Position numbers and translations under genes: made by a program | DNA from: Serripes groenlandicus | Taxonomy: Eukaryota > Mollusca > Bivalvia > Cardiida > Cardiidae | NCBI GenBank assembly: GCA_031761405.1 | Contig: JASEVX010000117.1 | Span: 310,001-374,000, forward strand | DNA: 64,000 bases | Reading direction: 5' to 3' | Notes under the pieces: generated by a model | Told to the model about the DNA's origin: nothing | Seen by the model: the letters and a program-made list of their open reading frames with translations, nothing else | The model's database searches: none | Shown here: in pieces, positions 21,123 to 31,940 of the stretch | How positions within the stretch are numbered: position 1 is the stretch's first letter | Layout: the number at the start of each line of letters is the position of its first letter

Positions 21123-21243
21123 CCCTTTTCCACATACATCAGTTATGATCAAATCTGCTGGAAAATTTGCTCACTTTTTTGTGACTCTTGTTTTCAAAAG
21201 TCTTCTGCTGATATGTCAAAATATGTCTGTAAGTTGGAAAGGG
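21123..21243 (+). mobile_element. TTAA MITE B, short form
   Basis: CCCTTTTCCACATACATC, AAATCTGCTGG, right inner GTCTTCTGCTG, end AGTTGGAAAGGG. The right TTAA (21,244-21,247) is shared with the next copy. Confidence 0.7.
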
Positions 21244-21247
21244 TTAA

Positions 21248-21471
21248 CCCTTTCCCTCATACGACAATTCTGCAGCAGACGACTTTGAACGTATTTTGTC
21301 CAAACATAGAAAAAGCTCCATAATTGAATGGATAACCTATGACAAAAAGTGGAAAACATTGTGGCAAAAGGAGAAATTGCACGTTTTGTGCAATTTCTTC
21401 TTTTGTCATTATGTTTTTCAAAAAGTCGTCTGCTGCAGAGGCATCAGAAAGCGTCTATATGAGGGAAAGGG
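21248..21471 (-). mobile_element. TTAA MITE A
   Basis: CCCTTTCCCTCATACGAC, core GAAATTGCACGTTTTGTGCA, right GCGTCTATATGAGGGAAAGG then TTAA. Shares its left TTAA with the preceding B copy. Confidence 0.88.
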
Positions 21472-21753
21472 TTAATTATAAATGTATAATAACTTGGTCC
21501 CATTGTTTTACTTGATAGTTAATTCACATTGGAATAATTCACACAGGTATAGTGTTGATATATATTAAATTTAATTATTAATAGATATTGTCAGTTTGTT
21601 TATTGGCTAATTATAAGTCCATTTTGTGAACATATTTGGTATTGGATTCTACTAAGCCAGTAGTATTTATTCTTTCATTGGATGTTGGGACTTTTTTGTG
21701 GATTTTGTTTGACAAAGTATTATAACTGTTAAAGGTAGTTATATATTTTTTAA

Positions 21754-21916
21754 CCCTTTCCCACATACAGCAAACGACTTTGAAAACATCTAGGTAAAAA
21801 TATGGAAAATTGCTATACAAGACAGTTGTGAAAACTCGTTTGAGCAATTTCTCCTTTTGTCACAATGTTTTCAAAAGCTGTCTGCTGCAGAGGTGTTGGA
21901 AAGCTTCCATGTGAGA
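21754..21916 (+). repeat. TTAA MITE B, shortened
   Basis: TTAA, CCCTTTCCCACATACAGC, then only the right core arm and AGCTGTCTGCTGCAGAGG. Confidence 0.65.
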
Positions 21917-21918
21917 AT

Positions 21919-22156
21919 TCTTTCCCACATGAAGATGCACTTTTAACACATCTAGTCAGCAGACAACTTTTGAAAACATTGAGGAAAAAGTAGAACTTTT
22001 TAATAATAAGATATTTCTCCTGTTGTCGATATATCATGGCTTAAGTGTTTTCAACTTTATTCAATAATTATTCTTTCATTTCTAGAGATTTTGCGATACT
22101 TTTGCCTTGATGTTTTTTTAAGTCATCTGTTGTAGAATTGTTGTAAGTGGGAAAAT
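21919..22156 (-). mobile_element. TTAA MITE B
   Basis: TTCTTTCCCACATGAAGATGC, CAGCAGACAACTTTTGAAA, weak core, AAGTCATCTGTTGTAG, end AAGTGGGAAAATA. Confidence 0.65.
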
Positions 22157-22189
22157 ATTAACTGTTTACTTATTATATACAACTCTAGG

Positions 22190-22320
22190 TGCCTCTGCAG
22201 CAGATGACTTTGGAAAACATTATGAGGAAAGTAAAAGTTGCTGAAAATAAGGAATTTGTCCATTTTATCATGGTTTTTTCCTCAAATTATTTAAAAATTA
22301 TACTAATTTTCTAGGTGTTA
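22190..22320 (-). repeat. MITE B fragment
   Basis: GCCTCTGCAGCAGATGAC and AAGTTGCTGAAAATAAGGAA; no clear termini. Confidence 0.45.
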
Positions 22321-22589
22321 CACATATTTTCAGTGTTTTTTCTTGCTGTTTTTTGACCGGGGCCAGAGCCCTTTCAATTGTGAAAATAGTGACATTGTAA
22401 AATGTGATGAAAGTCAGATTTTGTGAATTTAGGCCTACTTTTGTGAAAAATGGAGGTGTCTTTTGATTGTGAATGGGGCCCATTTCCAGCCCCAAATTGG
22501 GTTAAGAGAAAGCACTGAATTTGCTCATATATTTTGAAAGAAAAAAACTCATTATAGATGAAGGATAAATTGAGGTATTTAAAAAATGC

Positions 22590-22690
22590 ATTCCGACTGG
22601 TGCATAGGTACCAGGACTAATTTACCCAGGCAGCGCAGTGTTTTAAATGATATACTGTTGAAAACGGCATTATACACCATTCAAACAAAC
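22590..22690 (+). repeat. SINE 3' tail fragment
   Basis: TATACTGTTGAAAACGGCAT and CCATTCAAACAAACAAATC match the 3' body of the SINEs at 13.0 and 28.4 kb. Confidence 0.55.
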
Positions 22691-22706
22691 AAATCAGTTG
22701 TATAAC

Positions 22707-22927
22707 TTTTTCCCACATACAGCAAACCTGCAGCAGACGATTTTGAAAGCATGTTGGCAAAAACCTGGAAATTCTCTATAAATGAAGGTATAATTACTGA
22801 AAAAAGTGGAAAAACATTCTGGCAAATGGAGAAATTGCTCCTTTTGAGCAATTTCTCCTTTTGTCACAATGATTTCAAAGGTCGTCACCTGCAGATGCGT
22901 CAAAATGTGTCTACAGTTGGGAAATGG
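22707..22927 (+). mobile_element. TTAA MITE B
   Basis: TTTTTCCCACATACAGC, CTGCAGCAGACGATTTTG, core GAAATTGCTCCTTTTGAGCA, right inner GTCGTCACCTGCAG, end AGTTGGGAAATGGG. No TTAA preserved. Confidence 0.75.
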
Positions 22928-23455
22928 GAGAATGTCTGAAAGAATACTTCAGACAGCTTATTGGACATTAATTGTCCACTTCAATAACTCGTAATCAATC
23001 TGGTGTAATATTGACCAGAAATGCCTTTTGAAAGGCCCAGCACAAAACAGTTGTGTAACTGGTACTTAAATTACATACAGTTACAACTGTTTCACGCTAA
23101 GTCATCGATTTATCAATTACAAATATAAAAGACTAAAATTCCTGTACAGTGCCCTGATATTATTTAACACTTGCTGTAGAGGTTATGTCAATATTTCTCA
23201 GGAAATCCTTCGTTTTTATCGTCATCCTAAGTAGATTAAGCTAAATACCTTAAGTAAATAATATTGAACCGTTAACCGTTCTATTGTCAACACATTTTTG
23301 AATCATCAAATTTTGGGAGTAATCGGGCATTATCTTAAGTCATTGTTCAAAGTGTTATGAGAAAATTATTTGAGACAAATGACTAACAAATAATTTATTC
23401 AATATTTACAGATAAGTGATCATTGCATCTGTAAGATATGTGCCATCTAATAATA
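22928..23455. other. Stretch without recognisable gene
   Basis: 528 bp of AT-rich sequence without any family I recognise and without an open frame worth reporting. Confidence 0.55.
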
Positions 23456-23714
23456 CCCTTGCCAACATACAACAAATCTGCAGTAGACAACTTTGAAACA
23501 TTTAGTCAAAAGTATGGAAACTCTATAAATGACAGATCAATAATTGAATAAAGATGAAAACATTGTGGCAAAAGGAGCAATTATTGTTTATAACAAGTAA
23601 TTTCTCCTTTTGACACAATGTTTTTAAAAGTTGTTTGTTGCATGTAGACACATCAGAAAGCATGGTATTCGATCAAAGTCATTTGCTGCAGATTTGATGT
23701 ATGGAAATGAAAGG
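23456..23714 (+). mobile_element. TTAA MITE B, extended
   Basis: CCCTTGCCAACATACAAC, CTGCAGTAGACAACTTTG, diverged core; a (+) right end (ACACATCAGAAAGCATG) is followed by an extra (-) right end (CATTTGCTGCAGATTTGATG). Confidence 0.6.
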
Positions 23715-23772
23715 GATATTATTTCTAAAAATTGGTTTGAAATATTTGCAAAAGTACTTTTTTTTTTTTTTT

Positions 23773-24876
23773 TAGCTCACCTGAGCTTTGCTCAAGGTGA
23801 GTTATTGTGATCGCCTTTTGTCCGGCGTCCGTTGTCCATCGTGCGTCGTGCGTCGTGCGTCAACTTCTTCTCCTCAGTAACCAGTGGGTCAATTGGGATG
23901 AAACTTCACAGAAAGCATCCTCTCAATGACCTCACCAGATTTCCTTCAAATTTTTGGGATCCATGCAGAATTCTGGTTTCCATGGCAACGAAATGAAAAA
24001 AACTTCAAAATTCTTCTTCTCCCAAACTGGTCGGCAGATTTTCAAATAATTTTGTGGAAATGTTCCTTGGATGACCCTCTATAAGATTCCTTCAAGCCAT
24101 GTTGATTGGTCAAAAAACATGGCCGCCAGGGGGGGCGGGGCTATTTTGCCTTATATGGCTATAGTGAAAACTTAAAAAATCTTCTCCTCCGAAAGCGTCA
24201 GACCGATTTTCAAATAATTTTGTAGAAATGTTCCTTGGATGACCCTCTATCAGATTCCTTCAAGCCATGTTGATTGGTCAAAAAACATGGCCGTCAGGGG
24301 GGCGGGGCTATTTTGCCTTATATGGCTATAGTGAAAACTTAAAAAATCTTTTCCTCCGAAAGTGTCAGACCGATTTTCAAATAATTTTGTAGAAATGTTC
24401 CATGGATGACCCTCTATCAGATTCCTTCAAGCCATGTTGATTGGTTGAAAAACATTGCCGCCAGTCGGGGCGGGGCTATTTTGCCTTATATGGCTATAGT
24501 GAAAACTTAAAAAATCTTCTTCTCCGAAAGTGTCAGGCCGATTTTCAAATAATTTTGTAGAAATGTTCCTTAAGTGACCCATTTTCAGATTCCTTCAAGC
24601 CATGTTGATTGGTCAAAAAACATGGCCGCCAGTGGACAGGGCTATTTTGCCTTATATGGCTATAGTGAAAACTTAAAAAATCTTCTCCTCCAAAAGTGTC
24701 AGGCTGATTTTCAAATAATTTTGTGGAAATGTTCCTAGGGTGACCCTCTATCAGATTCCTTCAAGCCAAGTTGATTGGTCGGAAACTATGGCCGCCAGGG
24801 GGCGGGGCTTATATAGTTAAATTGAAAAAAAAAAAAAATCAGGTGAGCGATCCAGGGCCATCATGGCCCTCTTGTT
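23773..24876 (+). mobile_element. AGCTCACC-type repeat, complete, five ~167-bp units
   Basis: Head TAGCTCACCTGAGCTTTGC, tail CAGGTGAGCGATCCAGGGCC then ATCATGGCCCTCTTG. AAATGTTCCTTGG (or close variants) lies at about 24,058, 24,226, 24,393, 24,561 and 24,727, periods 166-168 bp. GGGCCATCATGGCCC near the end can form a 7-bp hairpin. CTCACCTGA/TCAGGTGAG are subterminal inverted repeats. The group is non-autonomous; Helitron-like origin is possible, but CTTG after the hairpin does not fit the CTRR rule. Confidence 0.85.
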
Positions 24877-24904
24877 TATATATTTTGTTTGTGCATATAT
24901 GTAT

Positions 24905-24965
24905 TGACCCAGATAAGCCTGCACAATTCGCGCAGGCTTATCCGGGTCGACACATTCCGTCTCAG
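24905..24965. repeat. GATCCGGGTCGA-type repeat, short palindrome
   Basis: TTGACCCAGATAAGCCTGC and GCAGGCTTATCCGGGTCGAC are near-complements around ACAATTCGC; a minimal form of the repeats at 19.6 and 28.5 kb. Confidence 0.7.
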
Positions 24966-25069
24966 GGCGATAGAGGTATAGAGTAAGAATTTGCCTGAAT
25001 TATTTATTCATTCATTTTGAGCAATTACTTCTTTTCGCACAATATTTTTATAAGTCCTCTGCTAACCTA

Positions 25070-26013
25070 AGTTTCACACCTGCAGACTTTTTTTTTGACA
25101 CAACAGCAGCAGACAACTTATGAAAAGATTGTGGCAAATTGTTATACCCCCGTCAGACTGCATCCATACTGCGCTGCTACGGCGACAGAAAATGGGCCCA
25201 GTGCGCATCAAGGTCGCCATAAGCTTAATATAAGCGTGTTGGAAACGCCAGACATCGTGCTATGGTCGCCAATTATTGCCAAAGATAGCCGAGTTACGGC
25301 TTTTGTTTTAGCATGATCAAAACAAACACCAAGGTTCGGCATGGCAAAGACGCTTCAAAAATGGTAACATTTGCAGCGGCGACAGCATGGCATCCTCACC
25401 AAAACCCTCGCATGTCTGCCACGACCCCACCACAGGTTTGGAGTCCATATGTCGTTTTCAGGGTGATGTTATGATGATTTCACCACTATTGCTTAATTGA
25501 ACCTATGGCGACCATGTTTTTCATGTGCAATCTGCTATAAAAACTTGCGTTTCAAAGTTATACAGTAAGACTACACAATGATCATCTTGAAATTTCCGAA
25601 AATCTGACCAGCTTATAAAGTCATCATGATGACGTGGTAGAAGAGCCGTGAGGTTGGGATACACGTAGAAGACGCGTGGTAAGAACCCCATGAGTGGTGT
25701 TTGCCGTAACGTCATGCCCATATATCTCAATAAAAACACCATAAGTACGGAAAGGTCGTGGCGGGTGTGCCCTTAGAACGCAGTATGTTCGCGTCAAGAG
25801 AGATGCTTTTTTCAAGTGTGTATGCTATTTTGTACATTTTCTGGTCGCCTTACGGTCACGGATGGTTGCTGTCCAGTCTGACGGGCCTTTAAGAGAGCAA
25901 TTTCTCCTATTGCCAAAACGTTTTCAACTCTATCCAATTATTTTGAGATTCTCCATATTTTTGCCTAGATTTTTTCAAAGTTATCTGCTTCAGATTTGTT
26001 GTATATAGGAACG
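25070..26013 (-). repeat. TTAA MITE B split at its core by a 744-bp TIR element
   Basis: Left half (CACACCTGCAGAC, AACAGCAGCAGACAAC, GATTGTGGCAAATTG) ends at 25,141; right half resumes with GAGAGCAATTTCTCC at 25,892 and runs to TTTGTTGTATATAGG. Confidence 0.7.
25147..25890. mobile_element. DNA-transposon-like element with CCCGTCAGACTG ends
   Basis: CCCCCGTCAGACTGC at the left and CCAGTCTGACGGG at the right are inverted repeats. The interior is GC-richer than its surroundings, with CpG-containing blocks and repeated GGTCGCC motifs. Two short overlapping minus-strand frames (25,521-25,815) show no domain I recognise. Superfamily cannot be named: no convincing target duplication is visible. Confidence 0.7.
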
Positions 26014-26204
26014 GATTGAACGCTGTTTAAATCAGGAAATGGAAATATACCACCAGAGGTTTTCTCTCCCTCTCTGAATATTGTCTTAACTTGAATGGTC
26101 TTGAAATGATATCATTATTATGAAGAAATATGAAAGGTAAAATTTAAAAGCACATTCATTTTGTAAAAACTGTAGTGCTGAAAATGCTTGAATAAGTATG
26201 TTAA

Positions 26205-26387
26205 CCCTTTCCCTCATATAGACGCTTTCTGACGCCTCTGACAGCTTTTTTTTCTCAAAACGAGCAATTTCTCCTTTTGTCACAATGTTTCCAACTTTAA
26301 GTCATAGGTTATCCATTCAATTATAGAAATTTTCTATATTTTGTGTTCAAAGTCGTCTGTTGCAGAATTGTCATATGAGGGAAAGGG
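26205..26387 (+). mobile_element. TTAA MITE A, internally deleted
   Basis: TTAA, CTCATATAGACGCTTTCTG, then a jump into the right core arm (AAAACGAGCAATTTCTCC), right GTCATATGAGGGAAAGGG and TTAA. The left inner repeat and left core arm are missing. Confidence 0.8.
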
Positions 26388-26463
26388 TTAAGGGCTTGTT
26401 AAGTTTATTAAAGGAATTTAATAATAATCAGGTGATTCTATCATCCATTATAATAACATTTAA

Positions 26464-26693
26464 CCATTTCCCACATACAAGAAACCTACAGCAGACTACT
26501 TTAAAAAGATCTTGGCAAAAGTATGGAAATGACAGACCCCATAAATTTAGGTAAAGTTTTTGAATAGTGCTGATCAAAACAGTTTGGCAAATGGAGAAAT
26601 TCTTTGTTATGAGCAATTTCTCCGTTTGCCACAATATTTTCAAAGGTTATCTGCTGCTATTATGTGTTAAAATGCATCTGCATGAGGGAGAGG
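26464..26693 (+). mobile_element. TTAA MITE B
   Basis: TTAA, CCATTTCCCACATACAAG, ACAGCAGACTACTTT, core AAATTCTTTGTTATGAGCAA, end TGCATGAGGGAGAGG. Confidence 0.72.
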
Positions 26694-26714
26694 CTTATAG
26701 ACTATAAGTTTTAA

Positions 26715-26882
26715 CCCTTTCCCACATACCGGAAAACTGCAGTAGGCGACTTTGAAAGCATCTCGGCAAAAACATGGCAAATCTCTAAAAATGAAAGTAT
26801 AATTAATTTAAAAAATTGAAAACATTATGACGAAAGGAGAAATTGCTCATTTTAATGTTTTCAAAAGTCGTCTGCACCAGAA
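26715..26882 (+). mobile_element. TTAA MITE B, truncated
   Basis: TTAA, CCCTTTCCCACATACCGG, CTGCAGTAGGCGACTTTG, left core arm GAAATTGCTCATTTT, right inner GTCGTCTGCACCAG. Right terminus missing. Confidence 0.7.
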
Positions 26883-27148
26883 GAGAATAGTTCAGCAACA
26901 GCAGCTAGATTTTGATTACTGTAAATCATTCAATTATTCAAATTAGCCACTGTAGAAAAAAAAAATATTGCGTGATACTATAGCTTAATGTAGTACTCAA
27001 ATGATATGTAAATTTTATCATAATACATTTATAAAAGGCTATAATAACAAAAACCTGGCTTTTGTCCAATGTATTTTGTTGTAAATTTCAGTTCATAAAC
27101 TAATAAATACCGATAAGATGGTACAGTATATTAAATTTAGTCTCCTTA

Positions 27149-27370
27149 AACCTTTCCCTCATATAAACGCTTTCTGACGCCTCTGCAGCTTACGGCTTTT
27201 TGGAAACATAGTGACAAAAGAAGAAATTGCTCAAAACAAGCAATTTCTCCTTTTGCAACAATGTTTTCAATTTTTAATCATAGTTTATCCATTCAATTAT
27301 AGAGATTTTCTGTTTGTGGACAAAATATGTTCGAAGTTGTCTGCTGCAGATTTGTTGTATGTGGGAAAGG
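27149..27370 (+). mobile_element. TTAA MITE, A/B hybrid
   Basis: A-type left (CCTCATATAAACGCTTTCTG) and B-type right (GATTTGTTGTATGTGGGAAA) joined across a good core AAATTGCTCAAAACAAGCAA. Confidence 0.8.
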
Positions 27371-27480
27371 ATTAATTAACTCTTTACCTCACATGATATT
27401 TTTTAGTGATGAATGGTTACATCTGAAGAAAAGACAAAAGAGTTCAAAAATTAAATAGACAGACCTATTACATTGTTAAA

Positions 27481-27709
27481 CCCTTTCCCTAATACGACAA
27501 TTCTGCAGTAGATGACTTTTGACATATTTTTTTCAAAACATAGAAAATCTCCATGGTTGAATGGATAACCTATGACAAAAAGTGGAAAACATTGTGGCAA
27601 AAGGAGAAATTGCACGTTTTGTGCAATTTCTTCTTTTGTCACTATGTCACTATGTTTTCAAAGTCATCTGCTGCAGAGGCTTCAGAAAGCGTTTATATGA
27701 GGGAAAGGA
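27481..27709 (-). mobile_element. TTAA MITE A
   Basis: TTAA, CCCTTTCCCTAATACGAC, core GAAATTGCACGTTTTGTGCA, with CACTATGT duplicated after it; end TATATGAGGGAAAGG. Confidence 0.82.
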
Positions 27710-27711
27710 TT

Positions 27712-27810
27712 ATCTCTTTCCTGTATGCAGGCGATTTTTAAAATCATTGTGCCTAGATGTTTTTTAAAATGAAGTCAATCAGCTGCAGTTTTGATGCATG
27801 TGGAAAAGGG
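27712..27810 (-). repeat. TTAA MITE B, ~100-bp deleted form
   Basis: CTCTTTCCTGTATGCAGG, then directly TGCCTAGATGTTTTTT and AGCTGCAGTTTTGATGCATG with end TGGAAAAGGG and TTAA. Confidence 0.6.
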
Positions 27811-27968
27811 TTAACAATGCATTATTTAATAGAACATGTAAAACATGTCAGATCTGCTTATATCCTCTATAATAATTCTTTATGACAATAAGACAAGTGA
27901 CATGTCAGCTAAATGAATAGAAATATTTTTCCTCTTTCATTTTACGAGCAATTTCTCCTTCTTTTTAA

Positions 27969-28192
27969 CCCTTTCCCTCATACGACAATTCTGCAGCAGA
28001 CGGCTTTGAACTTATTTTTTTAAACAAAAGAAAAATCTCTATAATTCAATGGATAACCTATGACTTAAAGTGGAAAACATCGTGGCAAAAAAAGAAATTG
28101 CTCGTTTTGAGCAATTTCTTCTTTTGTCACTATGTTTTCAAAAAGCTGTCTGCTGCAGAGGCGTCGAAAAGCGTGATATATGAGGGAAAGGG
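27969..28192 (-). mobile_element. TTAA MITE A
   Basis: TTAA both sides; CCCTTTCCCTCATACGAC, core GAAATTGCTCGTTTTGAGCA, end ATATATGAGGGAAAGGG. Confidence 0.88.
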
Positions 28193-28197
28193 TTAAA

Positions 28198-28440
28198 CAT
28201 CTCAATGGTGTAGACTGGTAAGAGTGTCTGCCTCAAGAGGGAGACCAGCGGGTTTAAATCCCGGTCAAAAGATTTGGTCGAAGTGGCTTCTCTCCTTTGC
28301 ACTCAGGATTGCTGGGATGTACAGCCTTATAAGCTTACAAACGATGTGTTGGCGTCATACTGGAAATTTACTAAGGATATCTGATATAACTGAAAAACTG
28401 TTGAAAGCAGCAGTATATGTATATCATACAAACAAATCTC
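28198..28440 (+). mobile_element. tRNA-derived SINE, near full length
   Basis: Box A region CAATGGTGTAGACTGGTAAG, box B region GCGGGTTTAAATCCCGG, a central body TCTCCTTTGCACTCAGG, 3' body GATATAACTGAAAAACTG and tail ATACAAACAAATC. It starts right after the TTAA of a MITE. Confidence 0.75.
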
Positions 28441-28504
28441 CTTTGTTCCATAATGTTATACACTTATATATATGAGCGGTTCCACGAGAAAACCAACATT
28501 ACGA

Positions 28505-28690
28505 ACTCTGGGTTATGTATCAACCTGCGCAGGCTAATCCGGACCGACACTTTCTGTCTCAGGGGATACTGGTGATTCCTGAAACAGAAAATCCACAGGT
28601 GGCGAAAAGTGTCTGTTCTGATAAGCCGCATGGTTACTATGCTTAGGCTGATCCGGGTCGATACTTTACGCAGAGTCCACAATGTTGGTT
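28505..28690. repeat. GATCCGGGTCGA-type palindromic repeat
   Basis: CTGCGCAGGCTAATCCGGAC faces AGGCTGATCCGGGTCGATAC; AGAAAATCCACAGGTGGCGA and ACGCAGAGTCCACAATGTTG are shared with 19,645-19,805. Confidence 0.7.
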
Positions 28691-28754
28691 TTCTGGTGGG
28701 CCGGCCGGCTCACATCATGATTAAACTTTCAGACAAGTACTTAGATGTTATTGA

Positions 28755-28972
28755 CCCTTTCACACATATAACAACATCTACAGCAGACAAACAGCTATAC
28801 AAAATGTTGAAACAACTCTTGAAATGCAAGTATAGAATATACCAGTTGTTAACAACAATATGGCAAAATAATAATTTCCTTATTTTGAACAACATTTCAC
28901 CTTGCCTCAATGTTTTCATAATTTGTCTGCTACAGAATTGTTAAAATGCATAGATCTGTTAGTTGGAAAGGG
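28755..28972 (+). mobile_element. TTAA MITE B
   Basis: CCCTTTCACACATATAAC, CTACAGCAGACAAAC, weak core, ATTTGTCTGCTACAG, end TAGTTGGAAAGGG plus TTAA. Confidence 0.68.
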
Positions 28973-29197
28973 TTAAAGCAGAAGACTTTAACTATATCAG
29001 ATCATGTAAATGCTAAGTTGCCTGGTTCACATGCATCATTATACATCTGCATGGCATTGTGGGAAAGGGTTAAAGCAGACAGACTCTAAGAAATATCATT
29101 TCAGGTAAACATTAGAAAAAGATAAGGGTTTTTATTGGGTTAATTTGAGAGCAGTCAGGTATCCCACCTGAGATACAAAAGACTCCAGAGTTGTCCT

Positions 29198-29408
29198 TTA
29201 CTCTTGTCTCACATAAAGACATCTGCAGCAGACGACTTATTGTGGAAAAAGCAGAAAGTGCTCATGAGTAAATACTCCTTTTGTCACAACGTTTTCAAGT
29301 CTACAATGAATATTCAATCATTATACTTTCATTTATTGAAAATTTCCCTAATTTTGCCGGGATGTATTTAAAGTCGTCTGCTGAAGATTTGTTGTACGTG
29401 GGAAAGGG
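29198..29408 (-). mobile_element. TTAA MITE B
   Basis: CTCTTGTCTCACATAAAGAC, CTGCAGCAGACGACTT, short core, GTCGTCTGCTGAAGATTTG, end TTGTACGTGGGAAAGGG. Confidence 0.7.
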
Positions 29409-29499
29409 TTATCTGTTTTACCTGATTTGTTATTTCACATGTTGGCTGCTTTAAAATATCTGAGGGATACACACTATCTAGAGAATTGGTATCATATTT

Positions 29500-29640
29500 A
29501 TGGATACAGAATTAAAAACATTGTGGGAAATGGATAGATTGCTTGCTATGAGTAATTTCCCCTTTTTCCCTACAATGTTTCGAAAGTCGTCTGTTGCATT
29601 GTAAGCGGCTGTTAGAAGTTGTCTGTATCAGGTGAAGAGT
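29500..29640 (+). repeat. MITE B right-half remnant
   Basis: GAAATGGATAGATTGCTTGC, core partner GAGTAATTTCCCC and GTCGTCTGTTGCAT. Confidence 0.45.
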
Positions 29641-29865
29641 ATAATAATCAGTTCCTATTATAGTTCATTCATATTGCACACTGAGGCCACTATCATAGTG
29701 GGGTACAATTGGCTTTGTTTGAGCCTTTATTACAGTGTAAAAGTGGGCCAAGCATTATTAGTGTTCTCCTTTATATCGGGATTTGTTGAAGGATGATACA
29801 TATTATTATGGTTATTTCGTAAAATTAGTAAGGACAGCATAATAGAAAGCATTCATTGTGTTAAA

Positions 29866-30211
29866 ACTTTCCCACATTTTAAAATAGCAAATCTGCAGTA
29901 GACGACATTTATATTTGTTTGGAGAAAAATAGAGAATACCTCTCTAAAAAAAAATATTCTAAATAAAGGTGGACTGAAAAGATTAGAGAATGTGGCAAAA
30001 GGATAAATTGCTCATATTGAGCAATTTCTTCTTCTCCCACAATGTTTATCAAAACATTCTGATGAAAAAGCGTCAAAATTAATCTGCATGGGCCATTTCT
30101 CCTTTAGGCACAATGTTATTAATGTTTATACTTTCTTTTATACATTTTTCCGTGTTTTTGCCGTTTTGTTTCGAAGTCGTCTGCTGCGGATTTCTTGTAT
30201 GTGTAAGAGGG
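29866..30211 (+). repeat. Two MITE B halves joined (+ then -)
   Basis: TTAAAACTTTCCCACATTTT with core AAATTGCTCATATTGAGCAA and GCGTCAAAATTAATCTGC, then a (-) right half (CATTTCTCCTTTAGGCAC to TTGTATGTGTAAGAGGG). Confidence 0.6.
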
Positions 30212-30734
30212 TTAATCTGCATAAAAGAATTGATATAAAAAACAGAATAGGAAATGTATCCCATTCTCAGAAATATCAGTGACTTCTGTTCACCAGCATT
30301 CTTTCCAATGTTAAAAACATTTGACAATTTCAAATAAATAATACTCATTTCACTTTTATCGTTTCTTCGGTATTCACAGTGCATTAGTGAAGACTGAATT
30401 GACGTATTATAAATAGAAAAGGGTTTTCACTTTTACAATGAAATTGTGGGATCGCAACTGAGTAGGGGATTACATTATATATGCGTCCAAGGTAACATTA
30501 AAAAGGGGACAATTTAGTATTGGAGTGGGGCCGGTGTAAAACCCCTTATAAATGTCATCGAATCAATAATTTTTACCGTTCAGATTATTCAAATTGTGTA
30601 TGGAGTGCCTTATTTGGAGAGGAAGTGGATCCTTTTAAACATTAAACAGGATGTGAGGTAATTTGCCGTTTTTTTGCTCCATGAGATTTTTATCGGTAAT
30701 TATGGTCTATTTTCTATGCAATATGTATTATCCC
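30212..30734. other. Stretch without recognisable gene
   Basis: A 101-codon minus-strand frame (30,384-30,079) extends into the MITE and has no recognisable domain. The remainder is unassigned. Confidence 0.5.
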
Positions 30735-30950
30735 TTTTCCTCATACAGCTCTCAGTAACGGCAGATGACTCTGAAAACATTTAGTAAAAAATACGGAATC
30801 TCTATAAATGTAAGATCAATTATTGTATAAAGTTGAAAACATTGTGGCAAAAGGAGAAATAGATCATTATGAATTGTTTTAACTTTTGCTTCAATGTTTT
30901 TTAAAGTCCTCTGCTTCTGAAGCGTCATGCAGAAAGCTCTGTATGTGGGA
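30735..30950 (+). mobile_element. TTAA MITE B
   Basis: CCCTTTTCCTCATACAGC, ACGGCAGATGACTCTG, left core arm only (GGAGAAATAGATCATTATGA), GTCCTCTGCTTCTGAAGCG. Confidence 0.6.
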
Positions 30951-31244
30951 ACTTAAGGTTATATATTTCTGTATGAAAAGTTAGCTATATTTTTACAGGG
31001 AACATCTAGATTGTTTGTATGATTGTGATACAATATGATCATTTCTTATTGTACCTTATCTGATGTGCTATATTGAAATTCTTATAAGTTTGATCAGATA
31101 ATAGCAAATGGAGAATTTATAAAATGCGAAATCATAAATCATGCTCCAATTTATCTCATTACAAAAATTAATTTCATAAGTTATTTGTTGCTAATTATGC
31201 ATCAAATTGATCCTTAGACATTACCAGAGATTGAATGTTATTAA

Positions 31245-31385
31245 CCCTTTCCCATTTGCAAACACATTTTGCTCCAAGTGGAGCAGGCAACTTTTGGAAC
31301 ACTGTGAGGACATTATGAGCAATTTCTCCTTTTCCCACAATGTTTTTTACTCTGTACTAAAATTCAGCTTAGATTTTTAAAAAAA
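31245..31385 (-). repeat. TTAA MITE B, truncated
   Basis: TTAA, CCCTTTCCCATTTGCAAAC, GGAGCAGGCAACTTTTGG, right core arm GAGCAATTTCTCC, then lost. Confidence 0.65.
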
Positions 31386-31399
31386 AATCCCCCTAAAAA

Positions 31400-31556
31400 A
31401 AAACCTTTTGCCACATGCAACAATTTGGCACCAGACGACTTTGACAACATAATGAACATTGAAGCAGAAATATGAAAAGTCTCTATAAATGAAATAATCT
31501 GTGACTTATGAATTTAGTTGAAAACTTTGTTTTGAAATGTTTGTCTGCTGCAGATG
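31400..31556 (+). repeat. MITE B with deleted core
   Basis: CCTTTTGCCACATGCAAC, ACCAGACGACTTTGAC, AGTCTCTATAAATG, then TGTCTGCTGCAGATG running into the next TTAA. Confidence 0.55.
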
Positions 31557-31562
31557 TTTTAA

Positions 31563-31796
31563 CCCTTTCCCTCATACGACAATTCTGCAGCAGAGGACTT
31601 TGAACGTATTTTGTCAAAACATAGAAAATCTCCATAATTGAATGAATATATAACCTATGACAAAAAGTGGAAAACATTGTGGCAAAAGGAGAAATTGCAC
31701 GTTTTGTGCAATTTCTTCTTTTGTCACTTATTTATAATGTTTTCAAAAAGCCGTCTACTGCAGAGGCGTCAGAAAGCGTCTATATGAGGGAAAGGG
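31563..31796 (-). mobile_element. TTAA MITE A
   Basis: TTAA on both sides; CCCTTTCCCTCATACGAC, core GAAATTGCACGTTTTGTGCA, small ATAT and TTTAT insertions, end TATATGAGGGAAAGGG. Confidence 0.85.
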
Positions 31797-31940
31797 TTAA
31801 ATGGTAGGAAAGGGTTGTAACAAAAATAATGTGAACTAGATTTCGTGTCCGGTAAATCATATTTTGAAAGTTTGTGGTAAAATTGAATTTGTGCAGTAAA
31901 TTAGGAAAGCTAACCTATTATAAAGGCACTTGCAACTTTA

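Noticed and set aside
23773..24876. Firm Helitron assignment for AGCTCACC-type elements
   Set aside because: The terminal hairpin is suggestive, but CTTG after it does not fit CTRR, and inverted termini are present; class left open.
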